DNA from: Spirochaetota bacterium
GTDB taxonomy: Bacteria; Spirochaetota; UBA4802; UBA5550
NCBI GenBank assembly: GCA_017999915.1
Contig: JAGNKX010000018.1
Span: forward strand, 44,880-108,879
Length of the DNA: 64,000 nt
Direction of reading: 5' to 3'
Shown here: one piece after another, positions 63,372 to 64,000 of the stretch
How the letters are laid out: each line of letters begins with the position of its first letter
Position numbering within the stretch: position 1 is the first letter of the stretch
Position numbers and translations under genes: made by a program
The notes under the pieces: generated by a model
Told to the model about the DNA's origin: nothing
The model's database searches: none
The model's input: only the letters and a program-made list of their open reading frames with translations

Positions 63372-63674
63372 TTAAATCTCCTCAGCGTTGATTGAGTCAT
63401 ATTGTCTGTGAGTGCCGATGAATCGTATGAAAACGATTTGAGCGGGATAATTGACTTTCACAACCAGCCTGTATTTGTTTCCGCATATGTTAAAAACAAC
63501 ACGGTTTGATTTCAAGATGCTCGCGCTTCGATATAAGGCCTTCACATCTGACGGTTTCTTCCAGTGTGCCGCTCGTACCTCGGCGTACCAGGCTTCAAGC
63601 TGCCCCTGCGCATCAGAATATTCGGGTCTGTCTTTATAGAATTCTATAATCGTACTTTTGGCGATTATCCTCAT
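63372..63674 (-). CDS. higB: HigB-type toxin (mRNA interferase)
   Basis: 100 aa. HigB family: KALYRSASILKSNRVVFNICGNKYRLVVKVNY and IRFIGTHRQYDSI at the C-terminus are conserved blocks. HigB cuts mRNA on the ribosome. No Shine-Dalgarno is found before the ATG; the promoter at 63680-63708 would start the transcript at or within a base or two of the start codon, so the toxin may be read from a leaderless mRNA. HigA starts 2 bases downstream of its end. Confidence 0.9.
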   Translation of the reverse strand: MRIIAKSTIIEFYKDRPEYSDAQGQLEAWYAEVRAAHWKKPSDVKALYRSASILKSNRVVFNICGNKYRLVVKVNYPAQIVFIRFIGTHRQYDSINAEEI

Positions 63675-63679
63675 AAGAT

Positions 63680-63708
63680 AAGATAGTTCGCCGAGTAGTT
63701 ATTGTCAA
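63680..63708 (-). promoter_or_regulatory. Promoter of higBA, probably leaderless
   Basis: Minus strand: TTGACA (63703-63708), 17-base spacer, TATCTT (63680-63685). Transcription should begin close to 63673-63674, where the higB ATG lies. Confidence 0.6.
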
Positions 63709-63715
63709 GCTAATA

Positions 63716-63730
63716 TTCCCAAAATGGGAA
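63716..63730. promoter_or_regulatory. Palindrome upstream of higB, candidate HigA operator
   Basis: TTCCCA-AAA-TGGGAA, perfect 6-base arms, starting 8 bases upstream of the -35. Type II antitoxins of this family bind such dyads for autoregulation. Confidence 0.5.
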
Positions 63731-63799
63731 CTTTAGCTCTGGACGGGGATAATTTAATCATCAGAAATTAAAGGAGTTCGAGTCTTATCGTAATGCCGC

Positions 63800-63823
63800 G
63801 GGAAGACTATATTCGAACCGGCA
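63800..63823. repeat. Short direct repeat, first unit
   Basis: GGGAAGACTATATTCGAACC recurs at 63904-63923 as GGGAAGACAGTATTCGAACC (18 of 20 bases), about 104 bases away. Confidence 0.45.
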
Positions 63824-63865
63824 ATTTTGCCTATAATTGGTTCAATAATGGCCGGAAAATAAAAA

Positions 63866-63892
63866 GGCGCTTTCCGGAGTTCGAAAAGCGCC
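63866..63892 (-). terminator. Intrinsic terminator on the minus strand
   Basis: GGCGCTTT and AAAGCGCC pair across an 11-base loop. On the minus strand the stem is followed by a U-rich run (63856-63865). It would end a transcript coming from beyond the right edge of the window, before the higBA promoter. Confidence 0.6.
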
Positions 63893-63903
63893 CATGCTCC
63901 CAC

Positions 63904-63975
63904 GGGAAGACAGTATTCGAACCAACTGATTGATGATATCCTGCTGGATTTCATGATGTGGATGATGGAATAGCG
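63904..63975. repeat. Short dispersed repeat, second copy (contiguous)
   Basis: It combines GGGAAGACAGTATTCGAACC (as at 63800) with TGATTGATGATATCCTGCTGG and GATTTCATGATGTGGATG (as at 62562-62684). The repeats flank the higBA locus. A 79-codon frame on the minus strand here is a by-product and is not called. Confidence 0.45.
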
Positions 63976-64000
63976 ATTTTCAATTTTCAGCATGCCGTTT

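Noticed and set aside
63799..63935. tRNA-like 3' end suggested by GGTTCGAAT on the minus strand
   Set aside because: The T-stem does not pair and no anticodon arm or acceptor stem is found.
63754..63993. 79-codon frame on the minus strand at the right edge
   Set aside because: Falls in the short repeats and the terminator; no family features.

Overview
The window reads as a chromosomal segment of a Gram-negative, outer-membrane-bearing bacterium with moderately GC-rich coding sequence. There is a FadL-type outer-membrane channel, many exported lipoproteins with loose lipoboxes (ending IIISC, LISC, LLPGC), and several 7TMR-DISM sensor kinases next to SpoIIE, PilZ and GGDEF proteins. I infer a free-living spirochaete (Leptospira-like signalling repertoire) or another environmental lineage rich in complex kinases, such as a deltaproteobacterium-like group. 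The taxon is inference only. I saw no rRNA, tRNA, CRISPR array, insertion sequence or prophage.

Layout. 1-7.2 kb (+): an HdrD/GlcF-like Fe-S protein, two FAD-linked oxidases, an AttH/CrtC lipocalin-like protein and a FadL-like porin. 7.6-14.6 kb (+): a 2005-aa multi-PAS hybrid histidine kinase overlapping a REC-GGDEF diguanylate cyclase. 14.6-16.2 kb (-): an exported M19 dipeptidase-like protein. 16.4-20.9 kb (+): a FecR-domain lipoprotein, an Fn3/beta-barrel partner and a long-chain acyl-CoA synthetase, ending at a strong bidirectional terminator. 21.0-23.4 kb (-): two small exported/membrane proteins and a serine hydrolase. 23.5-25.4 kb (+): an OPT-family transporter. 25.5-30.5 kb (-): an exported hypothetical protein, a HEAT protein resembling vitellogenin/MTP lipid-transfer proteins, and a large lipoprotein.

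30.9-43.1 kb (+): a polyferredoxin, a GH5 endoglycoceramidase-like lipoprotein, a membrane protein, a membrane-anchored amidohydrolase, and then a compact redox cluster. That cluster holds an Old Yellow Enzyme/dienoyl-CoA-reductase homologue, a 3beta-HSD-like SDR, a KstD-like flavoprotein, a classical SDR and two ferredoxins. It looks like a pathway for oxidising or reducing a polycyclic or isoprenoid lipid. 43.1 kb (-): a radical SAM protein, followed by a MITE-like repeat.

44.4-60.2 kb is a signalling island: a hybrid kinase with a C-terminal LytTR DNA-binding domain, two small exported proteins behind a duplicated leader, a chemotaxis receptor, Usp, PilZ and a 7TM-PAS-SpoIIE phosphatase. 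It ends with a giant Ser/Thr-kinase/AAA/GAF/histidine-kinase gene split by one in-frame TAG. 60.4-63.7 kb (-): a gamma-carbonic-anhydrase-like protein, a CPBP protease, an HTATIP2-like oxidoreductase and a three-gene higB-higA-higA toxin-antitoxin locus. Short dispersed repeats flank that locus.

How it fits together: lipid uptake and activation (FadL, acyl-CoA synthetase, AttH, the vitellogenin-like protein) and flavin/Fe-S redox chemistry dominate metabolism. The regulatory genes point to c-di-GMP, phosphorelay and SpoIIE-type control.
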